The notes: generated from the letters alone by a model not told the origin. DNA of 64,000 nt from Lepus europaeus (GCF_033115175.1 NC_084836.1:65391297-65455296), one strand, 5' to 3'. Counted from the stretch's first letter, positions 46,831 through 60,435 are shown. Program-made: numbers and translations.

Positions 46831-48119
46831 TTTCCACAGATAGCAACAGACTGGGTCCCAAACCTGTTCTGTTAGTCCTCTGGCCAGACTATTGATGCAT
46901 TTCATCTGCAGGCATTAGTTCACCAATATCATTTGGAAAGGACCACCCAGAATCCTTTTCCTAGCAGTTTTAGGGAAAAATGATTAATTATTTGACTTAC
47001 TGTTTCTCGCTTTTCTACTTGGACATCTTCTCACTTGATCTTTTATCCAAACTTTAAATTTAACCAGCTTCCTATTTGTTTTCCTCCTCAGAAGCATAAT
47101 ACATTTAAAAAATTCTCTTCACAGTCTTTATATATATTGAGTAAAGGTGAATATATCTTCTCCTTTTCTAGAAGACAAGAATCCCTCTCTTCCTAATTTG
47201 TCTAGATTTTACCCTCCTGGAAGACTTTCCACCAATGCAGGACATGGAAAGTTGTGGGAAATGTTGCATTTGCCTCAACACCCACCTTATTAACCTGCCA
47301 ACCTCCTTTTGCTGATCACAAATACGTGCTCTTATTGCAGAGTGCTCCATCCGACATTCTTTTGAATCCACTCTCCCCAAGGGATGAAGGAGCTCCGGAC
47401 CCGTCCATCTCTTCTCCTTCTTATTAAAGCATAGCCACTTAATTCCATGGCAAGGTTTGCTTCCACCTGACTACTGGAAAATACGAAACAACTATATATC
47501 AAATGAAACCATCCCATTCTGTGGCTGCTGTTTGCTAGGCACCAGTCTGGGTTCTTTACCATACAATTCATTCAATTTACAGTGATAACCCCACTGCTGT
47601 ATTTTGTAATGCATTACCTTCTTTTGGAAATACTTGAATTGGACTGCTGCAACTCTCTGAATGAGTCTTCAAAGTTATCTGTAGTAAATATACACTCCTA
47701 GGAATCACATAGATCTAATAAATTTTCACATAGTGGAGAAGTGAAATCAGGTGCTCTTGGAGAAATTAGAACAATTATAGTATAATGATCAAGAGTTTTG
47801 TATGCATATTAATGCTTGAGAATCACTTAAGCAATTAAGGAATTTTGTTGTTCATCTTTGACATCATCATCTATCTTCCCCATCGATGCTGTCCCTTATG
47901 TGATAAGTGCTCACCTAATTTTATATGTGCATTGTAAATTCAGACCCAAATGTAGGATGATTAAAAATACTTGCTGGATTCTTTGAGCTACATTACGAGT
48001 CTTTTGTGGACGTTGTATCTGTGATCATTATGCACATGCTTCAGCAAGAGGAAAAGACTACTCCTGTTCTTGGAGCAACAACTATGCCTGGTCCTCAGCC
48101 AGCATTAATTATTAACAAT
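46831..48119. other. Intergenic, nothing recognised
   Basis: No gene or RNA seen. Short open frames near 47170-47570 show no family features. Confidence 0.4.
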
Positions 48120-48450
48120 GGGGCCAGCACTGTGGCATAGTGGGTAAATCTACCGCCTGCAGTGCCAGCAACCCATATGGGCGCCAGCTCAAGTCCTGGC
48201 TGTTCCACTTCCGATCCAGCTCTCTGCTATGGCCTAGGAAAGCAGTAGAAAATGGCCCAAGTGCTTGGGTCCCTGCACCCACATGGGTGATCTGGAAGAA
48301 ACTCCTGGCTCCTGGCTACAGATCCGTGCAGATCCAGCCGTTGTGGCCAATTGGGGAGAGTGAACCAGCAGATGGAAGACCTCCCCCTCTCTCCCTCTGC
48401 CTCTCCTCTCTCTGTGTAACTCTGACTTTAAATAATAAATAAATCTTAAA
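48120..48450 (+). repeat. C-repeat SINE
   Basis: GGGGCCAGCACTGTGGCATA head, AACCCATATGGGCGCCAGCT core, AATAATAAATAAATCTTAAA tail. Confidence 0.92.
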
Positions 48451-51079
48451 AATTATTAGTAATGATAGAAGTGAGCGCATGTTTTATTTGAAAACACAAG
48501 TTTTTGCTGTTTCTCCAACACTGAATGAAGTGAAATCATGAGTGATTTTCCCCCTCAGTTTGCTTTTTAAAAATTCCTGAGATTAGCATGAGTCCACTGG
48601 GTCTGGACAAATGAATTTCTTCTTTTTAAGGTCTTATATCCTGTGAAATACCATGACGTACACATGGCAAGGTCCACCTTGCTTTAAAGGGACAGTCACA
48701 GGAAAATAAATATACGCAGGAAACGAATGAAAAAATTCTGTTTAGGGAAATAGAGCAGACCTGGCGCAGCTAGGATGAAGACGCCCTCAAAGCTTGCTGG
48801 TTGCCCCCACATGAATATGCCAACCTCCTGTCACATGCATTTCTTAATGAAATTCCTGAAGGGTTTCCCAGAAATCCTCAACACTGAAACTGCTTCCTTT
48901 GATGACCTTCTCTACAAAGACTGGTTTTTACCGTCTTTCCCGCTAATCAATAGCTTATTCAAGAAAGGAAAACAGAATTTTTTGTTTTCAAATTCCATGA
49001 GGGTTTCCATGTCCCCTCCATTCTTTCTTTTCTGCAAATTCCATTTTTGAATTTATTAGTTAAGACAGATTTATTAATGACTTCTCTTTTATACAATTAC
49101 AATATTGTGCAAATAATTTCCTAGGCCTTGTTTTTGATTGTGTTTTGTCTAATAACTCATTCTCTGCTGACCACTGCAGGACCACAAAAAGCGCAGTTCA
49201 GTAGAGATAACTATGAAGGAACTAAGAATTGACGTCATTCCTGTCATTTTCTTTTTCATGCTTTCGCTCTGAACACACATCAGGCAGAGATTGCCTCGGT
49301 GACATCATCTTTTCAACCTGTATGATCCCATGCAGTTCTTCTCTGAGGGAAACAAAAATCCTCTCAACAGAGGAATTTGTCTAAATTATAGATTAAGGGA
49401 AAACTTTCATTGAAGTAGTATTTAGGAAGGATTGGATAGCTTATGCTTAATTTTTCATCATGAAAGAATGTCTATTATTTACAAATGTCAAAATTATAAC
49501 AATGTATTATTTGGTTTTGGTATATATTATAAGAAATAGTAAGCTATATTTCTGGGGCTTTTAAAATTTTTAAAATTTTTTATTAATGTAAAGAGAAAAA
49601 ATTTCATGTATCTCATAGATATTTCAAGAAGATAACCCTACCTTCCTTTCTTTTTTCCCTTAATTTTTGCAATTACATAATTTCAATTTACTTTATAGTT
49701 ACATGCTTAATGCATCGTTAACCATAATGTTCAGCAAGTTTCATTCTTACACTTTTTTTGTATTCTGTATTAACTGCCACATATGAAATTATGCTTCATA
49801 AGTGACTGAAACTTACTTTCTGTAAACTTATTTATTTACTTATTTACCATGGATGCATAACTATGCCCTGGCTATGACATCAGTCTTGTCAAAGGGCTGT
49901 TGAAGAATTTCAAAATTTGCTCACTACAATTTCCTACAGTAAAAAGTTGAAACTAACTTGACTAAAGAAATTATAACATACCAACAAATATTTCTTTCCC
50001 TCATCTCTCAAAAGAGAAAATAAATCTCATATCTTTCCTGTGGTACTTACAATTTTGATAATTCTTTATGTTTTCAGCCGGCAGTACCTTAGAGGATTTG
50101 ACTGTGCTGTGGGCAGGAAGACATGACTCCTTACTGCTGGTCTACAATCCGTCAACCTACACTTACTCTACAGGCATCTTCTGAAAGTCTGGGGCTCTCC
50201 TAGTCCCCACTTTTACATCAGGTAAAGACCTTCTTTACACACTGTTCATTATTGCAGGCTCTAGAAACGTTTTCTTTGGTTCCCATCATGGTGGTAGGAA
50301 AATCTAACATAAAGGAAGAGAACAAGAGAATTTCCTCTGGTTTGGAAAGAGCAGATGCTCTGATGTTTTTAAGGAAGGAGCTAGCCTTTCTACTCTAAAA
50401 ATGAAAATATTTATGCCTTCTGTTCTGCCTCCTGGAGATGCACTGGGATTCCTGCATGAACGGAATAGAGGATCCTTAGTGACCAGATTCAATCATCACT
50501 AATGAACCTGTGTAATTAACTTTGATGAAGCAACTAGAACAGGCAGGAGCAGAGATACCTTCCTTTGAGACAGTAAGATAGAACCACAGGTTCAAGCAGA
50601 GGCTCACCCTAATGAATTAAAAAAAGTGCAAATACAATTTAATTCCCAACTGCACTGAGCCTGTTTTTCAATCATCAAAATATTTTGCTACACAGAATCT
50701 CTCATTATATAATTATTTATAACTATATATCTATACATTACATATAGATATATAATAATATCTGTTTTATGAAAACACACTCTGAGAAATTACTATGTAT
50801 ATAGTGTTCCTGTAAAATCAATTCTGATTTTGTTAATCACAGGAGAATGTATCTACATTTGAAAAATAGAAAAATATACATAGATTATACATTATTTATT
50901 CTGTCCACAAACAATGCTTTATAGCATCATTGTTAGATGGATGACTTTGAGAACTAGTTTATACAGTTATGAATCACTGTATTAATGAATTCCTCCTTAG
51001 AAAATATGCATGTAAGATTTTAAAGTAAGTGTATTTAATAGGAACATCTCAAAGTGACTGTGGATGGTGTTTTAAAAAT
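48451..51079. other. Intergenic, nothing recognised
   Basis: AT-rich with no supported gene. The frame at 48775-49050 has no family features. A palindromic TA-rich stretch lies near 50720-50760. Confidence 0.4.
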
Positions 51080-51092
51080 ACATAAAATTGAG

Positions 51093-51347
51093 GGCCTGCG
51101 CCGTGGCTCTCTTGGCTGATCTTCTGCCTGTGGCGCCAGCATCTCATATGGGCGCCAGGTTCTAGTCCTGATCGCTCCTCTTCCAGTCCAGCTCTCTGCT
51201 GTGGCCTGGGAGGGCAGTGGAGGATGGCCCAAGTGCTTGGGCCCTGCACCCCATGGGAAACCAGGAAGAAGCACCTGGCTCCTGGATTCGGATCGGTGCA
51301 GTGCCGGCCATAGCGGCCAGTTGGGGAGTGAACTAATGGAAGGAAGA

Positions 51348-51393
<46 letters not shown>

Positions 51394-51427
51394 ACTCTAC
51401 CTGTCAAAAAAAAAAAAAAACAAAAAA
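51093..51427 (+). repeat. C-repeat SINE, young
   Basis: GGCCTGCGCCGTGGCTCTCT head, long CT tract, A-rich tail; ACATAAAATT flanks both sides. Confidence 0.9.
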
Positions 51428-51524
51428 ACATAAAATTAAAGAGTTTGGAGGGCTGGTTGGATGATGTGTTGGTTTGGGTCAATAATGAAGGGAAATTAAA
51501 ACTGCAGTTTCTGTGTAAATTTTT

Positions 51525-51867
51525 TTTTTTTTTTTTTTGGACAGGCAGAGTGGACAGTGAGAGAGAGAGAGACAGAGAGAAAGGTCTTCCTTTTGCCGTT
51601 GGTTCACCCTCCAATGGCCGCCGCGGTAGCGCGCTGCGGCCGGCGCACCGCGCTGTTCCGATGGCAGGAGCCAGGTGCTTCTCCTGGTCTCCCATGGGGT
51701 GCAGGACCCAAGGACCTGGGCCATCCTCCACTGCACTCCCTAGCCACAGCAGAGAGCTGGCCTGGAAGAGGGGCAACCGGGACAGGATCGGTGCCCCGAC
51801 CGGGACTAGAACCCGGTGTGCCGGCGCCGCAAGGCGGAGGATTAGCCTAGTGAGCCGCGGCGCCGGC
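51525..51867 (-). repeat. C-repeat SINE, very young
   Basis: T tract, then GACAGGCAGAGTGGACAGTG through to GAGCCGCGGCGCCGG. Target duplication TTCTGTGTAAATTTT at about 51509-51523 and 51868-51882. CpG sites are largely undecayed. Confidence 0.93.
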
Positions 51868-51883
51868 TTCTGTGTAAATTTTT

Positions 51884-52030
51884 AAAAGACTTATTTATTT
51901 GAAAGGCAGAGTGACAGAGAGAGAGGGAGAGGAAGAGTAAGAGAGAGGAAAGGAAAGAGAAAGAGAAGAAGAGGGAAAAGGAGAGGAAGAGGGAGAGGAG
52001 AGGGAACGGGAGAGAGGAAGTGCGCGATTG
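51884..52030 (-). repeat. SINE tail with expanded purine tract
   Basis: AAAGACTTATTTATTTGAAA and GCAGAGTGACAGAGAG, then about 110 bp of GA/GGA-rich microsatellite. The SINE core is missing. Confidence 0.75.
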
Positions 52031-52415
52031 TAAAAATTTTAAGAATAAGAAAGGAAAGAGGAAGGAGGATGGGAAGTATTGCTCTTTCCTAAATCTGTAT
52101 ATTGGAATTGCACGAAATTTGTTCACCTTATATAAATACAGAAATTGAAAAAAACACAAAAATTTGATAAGAACTTACAGCTAATATTAAGGGTTCTTGC
52201 TAAATAAAAAAAAAAAAACAGAAACAAAAAGGGGTAGACAGGAAACCACTTTGGAGGATATGAGTGTGTTTATTACCTTGATTGTGCTCACAGTTTTATG
52301 GGCCTGTACGTATGTCAAAACTCATCAAATCATATGTAGTAAATAGGTACAGTTTCTTGTATGTAATGATATATCAATAAAGTTGTTAAAATAAATAAAC
52401 AAGAAAGAGTCAGTT
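52030..52415 (+). repeat. Two L1 3' ends
   Basis: 52030-52165 resembles a rabbit L1 3' end (GGAGGATGGGAAGTATTGC, TTGCACGAAATTTGTTCACC). 52200-52415 resembles an older L1M 3' untranslated region (TTTATTACCTTGATTGTGCT, GTCAAAACTCATCAAATC). Confidence 0.65.
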
Positions 52416-53621
52416 AGAGTCCCACAGGTTTCTACACTATTTGTTATATGACAGAAGACTGGTTTTGGAGAGAAGGAAACAAAGTATAAACAAATAAAGA
52501 TCTACTGAAATAGAAAGCACCAGAAGGTTGCAAGAGAAATTAGTAGTAATCCCACATGAATCGTTCTTTCCAGCTCTTGAGATGGGGGGCTTTTAGACCT
52601 TTCAAGTCTTCCTTATATTTTCAATCTACTCAATCTTAATTCTTTACCTTTTTTCTTTGATTTTATTTAGCAACAAATATTATCCCACATAATATAATGT
52701 GCAAATATTAAAACTGAGACAGTTGATGAAAGAGACAATACAATACTATTAGTGGTATACTGTGTGGATAATATCCTTAAATCAGAACCTTAGGTAAGGT
52801 AAGGTCCCCAAAAAATGTTGTTCTCAAAAAAATGTTGATCACTCTGTTGAAAGATTTATGGAAACATGATTACATGCTATTGCCTTTCTTCCAAGAATTC
52901 CTTGTATTTTAAAAAGTTCTAAGTCATGACATTGTACTTAAGTCATAGTTACATTAATTTTTCTTATTTAATCACTCATATAACAAGTGGCACTGAAGGT
53001 AAAAATTAAAGAGCAATATTATTGTATTCATTACCTATTTGCTATCATGGCCACAAATATATTTAAATTTTAAATTTTGCATAAATATAATTAAGTTGTG
53101 GGTTAAATTTAATTATACAAAAATGAACGTGTGCCTTTTTCATAGTGTTTAACTCTTAATTTACTGTTTGTTTGTAAATCAGCTATTCCTGTATCCCATA
53201 TGGATTAGTTTCTTCCATGTATCATTCAAAAATTATTAGAAACAGGGTAATCATATGCTCACACAGACATTAAAACATTTATGCAAATACACGCATGTTG
53301 GTGCATTTGTATGTACATTTATATACATACATGAATTAACAAGAACTAAATATCTTATTCTATTAAAAAATGTGCAGTGATTAATATCAACATGCATAGT
53401 ACTTGTAGTATGTGCTATACTAAGTGACTTTAGTTCTTTTAATTGCATAGTATAAAAATACATCAGATCATTCCTTACTCGTTTTATGCACAATTCATAA
53501 AAGGAACTGTAATGTAAAAACAGTAAATACAAAACAGCACAGACAAGATAAAAGTAAGAAGACAGAAGAACTAAGAGAATGAAATATTTATTGTTATATG
53601 TGTTGCTCTAATAAATCACAT
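52416..53621. other. Intergenic, nothing recognised
   Basis: AT-rich sequence downstream of the frameshifted OR. No gene or clear repeat seen. Confidence 0.4.
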
Positions 53622-54562
53622 TTAGATCGATATTTTTGAGGAAAGCATCTTTCTCATCGCACCCTTAAATGCTTGTTTCACCTGCTGGTTCCTTAGAGTG
53701 TAAATAAATGGATTCAGCATTGGCGCAACAGAGGTATTGAGAACAGCCACCCCTTTAGTTAGTGCGATTCCTTCCTTGGCTGATGTTTTCACATACATGA
53801 AGATGCAGCTTCCGTAAGAGATAGAGACAACAATCATATGTGAGGAGCAGGTGGAGAAGGCTTTTTTTCTTTGTTGAACTGAGGGGAGTCTAAGAATTGT
53901 TCTGAGGATGTAAGTGTAGGAGAGGATTATTAGTGTCAATGTAGTCATAAGAGTAAACAAAGCTAAAACAAAGCTCATGAGCTCTAGAGTACTTGTGTCT
54001 GTGCAAGAGATCTGCAACAAAGGAGCAGAGTCGCAGGTAAAATGGTCGATGACATGGGAGGCACAGAAATCCAGCTCTAACCTATGGCCAGTGGTGGAAA
54101 AATGACCAGGAAGCCCGCCAGCCAGGAGCTGATTAAAAGCTGGTAACAGATCTTGCTGCTCATGATGGTTGTATAATGTAGAGGCTTGCAGATAGCCACA
54201 TACCGATCGTAGGACATGGAGGCCGAGAGAAAAAACTCCGTGGACCCAAGGAAGATAAAGAAAAATAGCTGAGCTACACAAGCGTCATAGGATATCGACT
54301 TGTCTCCAGTGATGATGCTGATCAAAAATCTAGGATTACAAACAGAAGTAAATGAAATCTCCAAGAAGGAGAAGTTTCTGAGGAAGAAATACATTGGGGT
54401 CTTCAGGTGGGAATCCAGCAGGGTGAGGGCGATGATGGTCAGATTTCCAGTAACACTCAGTACATACGAGAGAAAGAAAAAGGAGAAAACCACGGTCTGC
54501 AATTCAGGGTTATCCGTCAGACCCAGGAGGATGAAATCCATCCCTGATGTTCTGCTTCTCAT
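53622..54562 (-). pseudogene. Olfactory receptor OR6C, single-base frameshift
   Basis: The whole length of an OR6C gene is present, from [15 protein letters not shown] (54562) to a TAA at 53622-53624. The first 161 codons are open and reach FPPLAIG in helix 4. The frame then breaks at about 54077-54080, where GGTTAGAGCTG stands where one more T would give the family sequence GLELDF. The remainder is open in the next frame and includes the second loop ([13 protein letters not shown]), [10 protein letters not shown] and [12 protein letters not shown]. The lesion is one missing base in otherwise well-kept sequence, so it is recent, allelic or an assembly error. Helix 3 has [12 protein letters not shown] intact. 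NPRFL replaces the usual IPRFL near residue 77. Confidence 0.88.
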
Positions 54563-56811
54563 GTTGCATGGTTAATAGTTGGCAGATCTTACTGAAAAAT
54601 AACATAGAAAACAGTGAGTCTGGAGACAAGCATATGTATCTGCACACATTCTTCCAAGTTCTACTGTATTTTCAAATTTTTAATTGATGCAAAAAATGTT
54701 AAGTATCTGCGGGGTATTAGATGATGTTTTATTACAGTATATGCTGTGTAACACCCTGGTTTTTTTTTTTTTATATTTTCCCATTCTCTATTATATGCCT
54801 GTAATTTCTATGAGATCTTTTTAAAGGTATATCCCCTTTGTTTAATATCAGTCTTACATATTTATATTGTGCCTCCATATCTCGTATTTATTTTGCAGTA
54901 ATGTATTCAGTATGAAGTCTTCTAATGCTTCATTACTTAGTTAAAATTTAGGGGACACTTCAGGAATGTGTTCTAGATTATGGAATAGTGATCTGTCCTT
55001 TTGGGAAGGAACCACTACAACCTCTGCTGGTTTATTTCTTTCCCCAGTATAATATTTTGTTTAGTTTACATAAACAGCATCCATTTTTTTGTCAATCCAC
55101 AACACATTTTATTTCCAGATGTCATTGGAATCTTTCAAACCCTTACCGTATTTCATGACTTTTAAAGGAAGTTTTTAAAATCAAAATTCAATTAATGTAA
55201 TGTTGTTTCACTGTTTCCAGCTCCCCTAAGAGCTGTTTAAAAATTCAGCTAGGCATCAAACAGCATGGTCAGAAAATATTTTAATGAAGTACACAAATAT
55301 TGAAATCAGTTCTGAAACTCACAAAGATCTTATATGTATTATTTAGAAGTATCTTTCACATCTTGACTACTTATATGAACCAGCTTTTTCTGAAGTATAA
55401 ATATTCCAATATTAAACAAAGCCTACTGTGTTACACATATCTTGGTTAATGGCCAGAAGTTTCCATGTAAAATATTTTCACATGATATTTAACCATTATC
55501 TATCATTCCATCATTTTCACTATTCTAAATTCAGATAGACTTTTACAAAATTTAAAATATTTAAATTATTTTTGATTTTTAAAATTTCCACATATGAGAC
55601 AGAACACATGGTATTTCCTATCCTTATTGGGCATATTTCACTTAACATAATGATCTCCAGTTCCTTAAAATTATCATTACTGGAGGTTGTAAAGGGGGAG
55701 GGCAGGGGAGGCTGGAGGGAGGGTGGACAGTGAATGCCATAAAGTAGAAGTAACAAGTCCCAGTGATTCACAGCATGGTGAGGTGACCATCGTTCACCTG
55801 CTATGTTTATATAAAAAATATATGTGTGCTGTGTATACCAGCACAGACAGGACGAGCTGGTATGCTCCAAACACAAAGGAAAGAGGATGGAACGCCTACT
55901 TGGCCTGGTTTGGTTGACTTATGCTATGTATAGGTGTTGCTTGTTGAATGGTACCTCATAGAAATGGATAAGATTATGTATTTACTAATTATCATTTCTA
56001 AAATAAAATAATGTAAGGAAAAGTTTGTAACAGATTGAGAAACAAAAATGAAATAATTGAAATCCTCCCAAGGAGAGTAAACGATGCTGTAGAATGAAGA
56101 GACTGACCACAGGCTGAAGCATCACATCAAAATACACTGAGCATCCTTACCTGCTAGCAAAGTCTTGATGGCTGGAGCTAAACATTGGTGTGCTGAATTC
56201 TCTTACTCCAGAAATCTCAGTGCCTCATGGAGAAGTGTTTTCCTCTCTCTTCCTCAAAGCTGCTACAGATTCCATCACAGAGCCCTTCCTGCTCATCTCA
56301 AAACACCTAATGGAATCATTTCACCACATTTTCCCCAACACTGTCCCAAATCTGGAATCCTAACCTATCCCTGCCATCTTACCACCAAGCCTTTAGATAA
56401 AAGTTTGCCTTTTATAAAAGAAAAAAAAAACTTTTTTAGAATTATCTTTCATTATCTGATGTTTCCCAGAGAGCCATTTCCATTAATTTCCCCCAGGATG
56501 AAAGGAAACACAGTGCTTTAAATGTGTTTAGCTCCACATAATTTTGGAAATATTTTTGAGATAAATACTTACTGACCTTTTATATAAAGATAGCAGGGAG
56601 CTTATGAAGCCACATGCAAGATCAACTTTAGTGATTATATTTTAATTGGTTGATTATGGGTCTTGTGCCCCAGAAGTCTGAGGCAATTATTCAGCAGGGT
56701 GTTAGCCAGGGTTGTGGAGACGGGTGAAGCCTAGCAACGTTAACCAACATCCCCTGACTTTCGCTCTCCTAAGATCGATGGATCACTGAAACTATTGGGA
56801 AAATCAATTTT
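54563..56811. other. Intergenic with an L1 remnant
   Basis: CATATTTCACTTAACATAAT and GATCTCCAGTTCC near 55630-55665 are antisense L1. 55690-55810 resembles an L1 3' end. The rest shows no gene. Confidence 0.5.
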
Positions 56812-57075
56812 GAATTTTTTGTTTATTATTTACTTAGAGAGAAAGAGAGGGAGAGAGAGAAAGGGAAATGCCAACTGGTGACTCACTCCCAATGCCCACC
56901 TAGAGCCAGAAACCCAATGCATGCCTCTCATACTGTGGAAGACTCAACCACTCAAGCCATCACCATGGCCTCCAAGGGCCAGCATCTGTAGCAAGATGAA
57001 GAGGAGCCCGAGGTGGGCATGAACCCAGGAACCTGGATCTGGAATGCAGGTTTCCTAAATGACAGCTTGGTCACG
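56812..57075 (-). repeat. C-repeat SINE, old and divergent
   Basis: TTTGTTTATTATTTACTTAG, GA tract, GGTGACTCACTCCCAATGCC and AGCCAGAAACCCAATGC. The head end is not recognisable. Confidence 0.6.
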
Positions 57076-57321
57076 TTTTAATTAGAAAATTTACATTTGT
57101 CCCCAAGCACTAGTTAATTATTTGATATTAGGTTAGATATTTATAATATCAATTTTGTAAACTGAACCATATTTCGTTGTATGACTATGCTGTAATAAAT
57201 CAAATTCTCTTTCTTGAACACACCAGCGAATCTTTAAAAAATTCTTTATTATAAATAATATTAGAATCCATGGATCCAAATATACATTTTGGCATTATTT
57301 TTTAATAAAAGATGTATTACT

Positions 57322-57658
57322 TTTTAATAAAAGATGTATTTTACTTATTTGTAGGGCAGAGTGACAGAGGGAGAAGAGACAGACAGAGAAAGAGAGAAAG
57401 AAAGAAATCTTCACTCTACTGCTTCACTCTCCCAACCAGGGCTGGGTCAGGCCAAAGCCAGGAGCCAAGAACTTCATACAGGTCTCCCACGTGGGTGACA
57501 GGGACCCAGGCACTTGGGCCATCTTCCACTGCTTCCCAGGTGCATTAGCAGGGAGTTGGACAGAAAAAGGAGCAGCTGGGACTCAAACTGTCCCTGTGAT
57601 ATGTGATGGTAGTATTCTTGCAGGGGACAGCTAAAACTGCTGTGTCACAATGTCAGTC
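57322..57658 (-). repeat. C-repeat SINE
   Basis: AAAAGATGTATTTTACTTAT start (the AAAAGATGTATT unit is repeated just before it), CACTTGGGCCATCTTCCACT core, the terminal GTCACAATGTCAGTCC. Confidence 0.8.
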
Positions 57659-57797
57659 CTGGTCTTATTAATTTTGAGTATAAGTCCCCCAGATGGAGTT
57701 ACTACATCACAACTTTGGATGGTTAGAATGTTCATAATATTTCCATATTTTCTTAGGGAAATTTGTTTTACATACTTTTGCAACAAAGAACATTTTA

Positions 57798-57928
57798 GCA
57801 GCTGGTGCTGTGGTGTAGTGGGTTAAACCACTGCAGTACCTGCATCCCATATGGGTGCTGGTTAGAGTCCCAGCTGCTCCACTTCTGATCCAGCTCCCTG
57901 CTAATGTGCCTGGGAAAGCCACGGAACT
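57798..57928 (+). repeat. C-repeat SINE, 3'-truncated
   Basis: Head and core are present (AGCAGCTGGTGCTGTGGTGT ... TGCCTGGGAAAGCC); the sequence then changes abruptly to L1 ORF2. Confidence 0.8.
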
Positions 57929-57929
57929 G

Positions 57930-59020
57930 TAGAGTGCCCAGTCCTTCAATAAATGGTGTTGGGGAAATTCTATCTCTGCATGCAGAAGTATGAAAATAGA
58001 GCCCTACCTTACACCGTATACAGAAAACAACTCATAAAGGATCAAAAATCTGAACCTAAGACCTGAAAAAAAATCAAATTTCTAGAGGAAAGCATAATGG
58101 AAACACTTCACTGCATTGCCCTAAGCACAGACTTGTTGTATATGACCCCAGAAGCACAGGCAATACAAGGCAAATAGAAATGGAATTACATCAAGCGAAC
58201 GAGCTTCTGCAAAGCAAAGCAATCACTGAACAACACGAAGAGGTAACTGACAGGATGGGAGAAAATATTTGCAAAGTATACATCTGATAAAGGATTACCA
58301 TCCAGAATATATAAGGAGCTCAAGAAACTCAACAGAAACAAAACAGGGGCCGGCACTGTGGTGCTGTGGGTTAAAGCACCAGCCTACAGTGCCAGCATCC
58401 CATATGGGCACTGGTTCAAGTTTTGGCTGCTCCACTTCCAATCCAGCTCCCGCTAATGTGCCTGGGAAAACAGAGGAGGATGGCCTGAGTCCTTAGGCCC
58501 CTGCACCCATGTGGGACACCAGGAAGAAATTTTTGGCTCATGGCTTTAGATCGGCCCAGCTCTGGCTGATGGAGCCATTTGAGGAGTGAATCAGTGGATG
58601 GAAGACCTCTCCCTTTCTGTCTCTGTCTCTAGTCCCCACCTCGCTGTCTCTACCTCTCTCTGTAACTCTGTCTTTCAAATAAATAAGTAAGTCTTTAAAA
58701 AGAAATCATTCTTTTAAAAAAGTTCAATTAAGATAGGAACAGGCATTCTTCAAAAGATGAATTACAAATGGCCAATAGACACATGAAAAGACACTCAGGA
58801 TCACTAGCCATCAGGGAAATGCAAGTAAAAACCACAACAATGTTCCCCATCACCCTTGTTAGAATGGCTATCATACAATAATAAAAGATAAGAAATGCTG
58901 GTGAGGATGTGGAGAAGAGGGTGTCCTGTGCTCTCTTGGTGGGAAATGTAAACTAGTACAACTATTCTGGAAGAGAGTATAGAGATTTTTCAGAAATTTC
59001 AAAGTAGAGCTATCGTATGA
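57930..59020 (+). repeat. L1 ORF2 3' part, split by a SINE
   Basis: TCCTTCAATAAATGGTGTTG, CTAGAGGAAAGCATAATGG, GAGCTTCTGCAAAGCAAAGC, ATGGCCAATAGACACATGAA and GTGAGGATGTGGAGAAGAGG give the order of the L1 ORF2 C-terminal region. It is interrupted at 58346-58702. Confidence 0.85.
58346..58702 (+). repeat. C-repeat SINE within L1
   Basis: GGGGCCGGCACTGTGGTGCT head, CATCCCATATGGGCACTGG core, AAATAAATAAGTAAGTCTTT tail. Confidence 0.92.
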
Positions 59021-60052
59021 CTCATTTTTTGTTTACTCATTTAGTCACAAATAAAATTGTGTTCTGTGATTACTGTAGGCATATTCAGTAGGTGTGTTAT
59101 CAATTCATCATGGATTTTCAGTAACTTAGGGGGCTGTGTTTTAATGATCTCCACTTCTATCTGACGATGAAATTTTATAATATTTTCTGCCATAAAATTT
59201 AAAAAAATGACATTTAATGTAAAGCCATCATTTCTAGTAACTTTGCTTTATAACACTCCATTGGAAACCATCTTCCCCAACAGCTCTAGTCTCTGACAGT
59301 TCCTTTCCCTGTAACAAGAGGTGCATAATCTGACGTGGCAGAGTTGGTGAAGCAGAAACCGATAACTTGAAATAAACAATTTTTACATAAAATTGTTATT
59401 TCTTGGTCATTTTCCCTTATCAGATTCCAAATATCTGATTCACTAAAATGAGGGAAGAAGTGTAAGGTCGAAACAGAGCCCTTTTCTTCAAAGTTACCAC
59501 AAAGCACAGTTTTCCAAGCTTTGAGTTTAGGTCTACCCCAGTTACTAACCAGGGCTTGCTATAAGTTAGCTAAAGGATTGTTTATTATCAGAGAGAATTT
59601 GGTTAAGTTATCTAGAGTTTCATACACATTTTTTTTTTAAAGCAAAGACCCACATTTACTGTAGTCACATCTTACAATCTCAATATATATGACATATATG
59701 AAACCGGTGAACATAAGATGGGAAAATTCCAGAAAAAAGAGACTAAAGGTATAAGAAAATATGTTTGAATATAGAAAATATAAAAAAAGGAGCTATAAAA
59801 TGACTGTAAAATTTTTGAGTAGACTTTAACTAGAATTTTAAGCATAATTCCCTTCCATTATGTTTTTCTTTTTTATAACATTTATCATTTACCAAAGTAT
59901 TGTGCAATTTGCTTTTTCTATTGTATTGGCTGTTTAATGTGTGTGTCTTGTCACTAAAAATCAGCTGTACAATGGTGTGAATATTTGTGTGCTTTGTATT
60001 CCTTTGTGTTCATGGGTTATATAGAATGGTTTCAGCTACAGATTTCATAATG
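59021..60052. other. Intergenic, nothing recognised
   Basis: AT-rich; no gene or confident repeat. Confidence 0.4.
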
Positions 60053-60069
60053 ACTAATGCTTATTTAAT

Positions 60070-60435
60070 TTTTTAAAGATTTATTTTATTTGAAAGTCAT
60101 ATTTACAGAGAGAGAAGTCATATTTACAGGAGAGAGAGAGAGAGACAGAGAGACAGAGAGACAGAGAGTGAGAGAGATCTTCTATCCGCTGGTTCACTCT
60201 CCAATTGGCTACAATGGTTGGAGATACGCTGAATCGAAGCCAGGAGCCGGGAGCTTCTTCCAGGTCTCCCACGTGGGTGCAGGGGCCCAAGGACTTGGGC
60301 CATCTTCTACCGCCTTCCCAAGCCATAGCAGAGAGCTGGATCGGAAGTGGAGCAGTCAGGACTTAAACCGGCGACCATATGGGATACAGGCACTGCAGGT
60401 GGTGGCTTTACCCGCTACACTACAGCTCCGGCCCC
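60070..60435 (-). repeat. C-repeat SINE abutting the OR stop codon
   Basis: AAAGATTTATTTTATTTGAA to CTACAGCTCCGGCCCC. The target duplication ACTAATGCTTATTTAAT / ACTAATGCTTGTTTAAT (60053-60069 and 60436-60452) contains the TAG of the OR at 60437. The segment CATATTTACAGAGAGAG is also tandemly repeated near its tail (60098-60135). Confidence 0.93.

Noticed and set aside
48775-49050. Possible small protein of 91 residues
   Set aside because: No homology recognised, no repeat-free conserved neighbour, and AT-rich context; length is within chance expectation.
51445-51885. Plus-strand open frame of 146 codons in GC-rich sequence
   Set aside because: It is antisense to a young C-repeat SINE; such frames recur wherever this SINE occurs.
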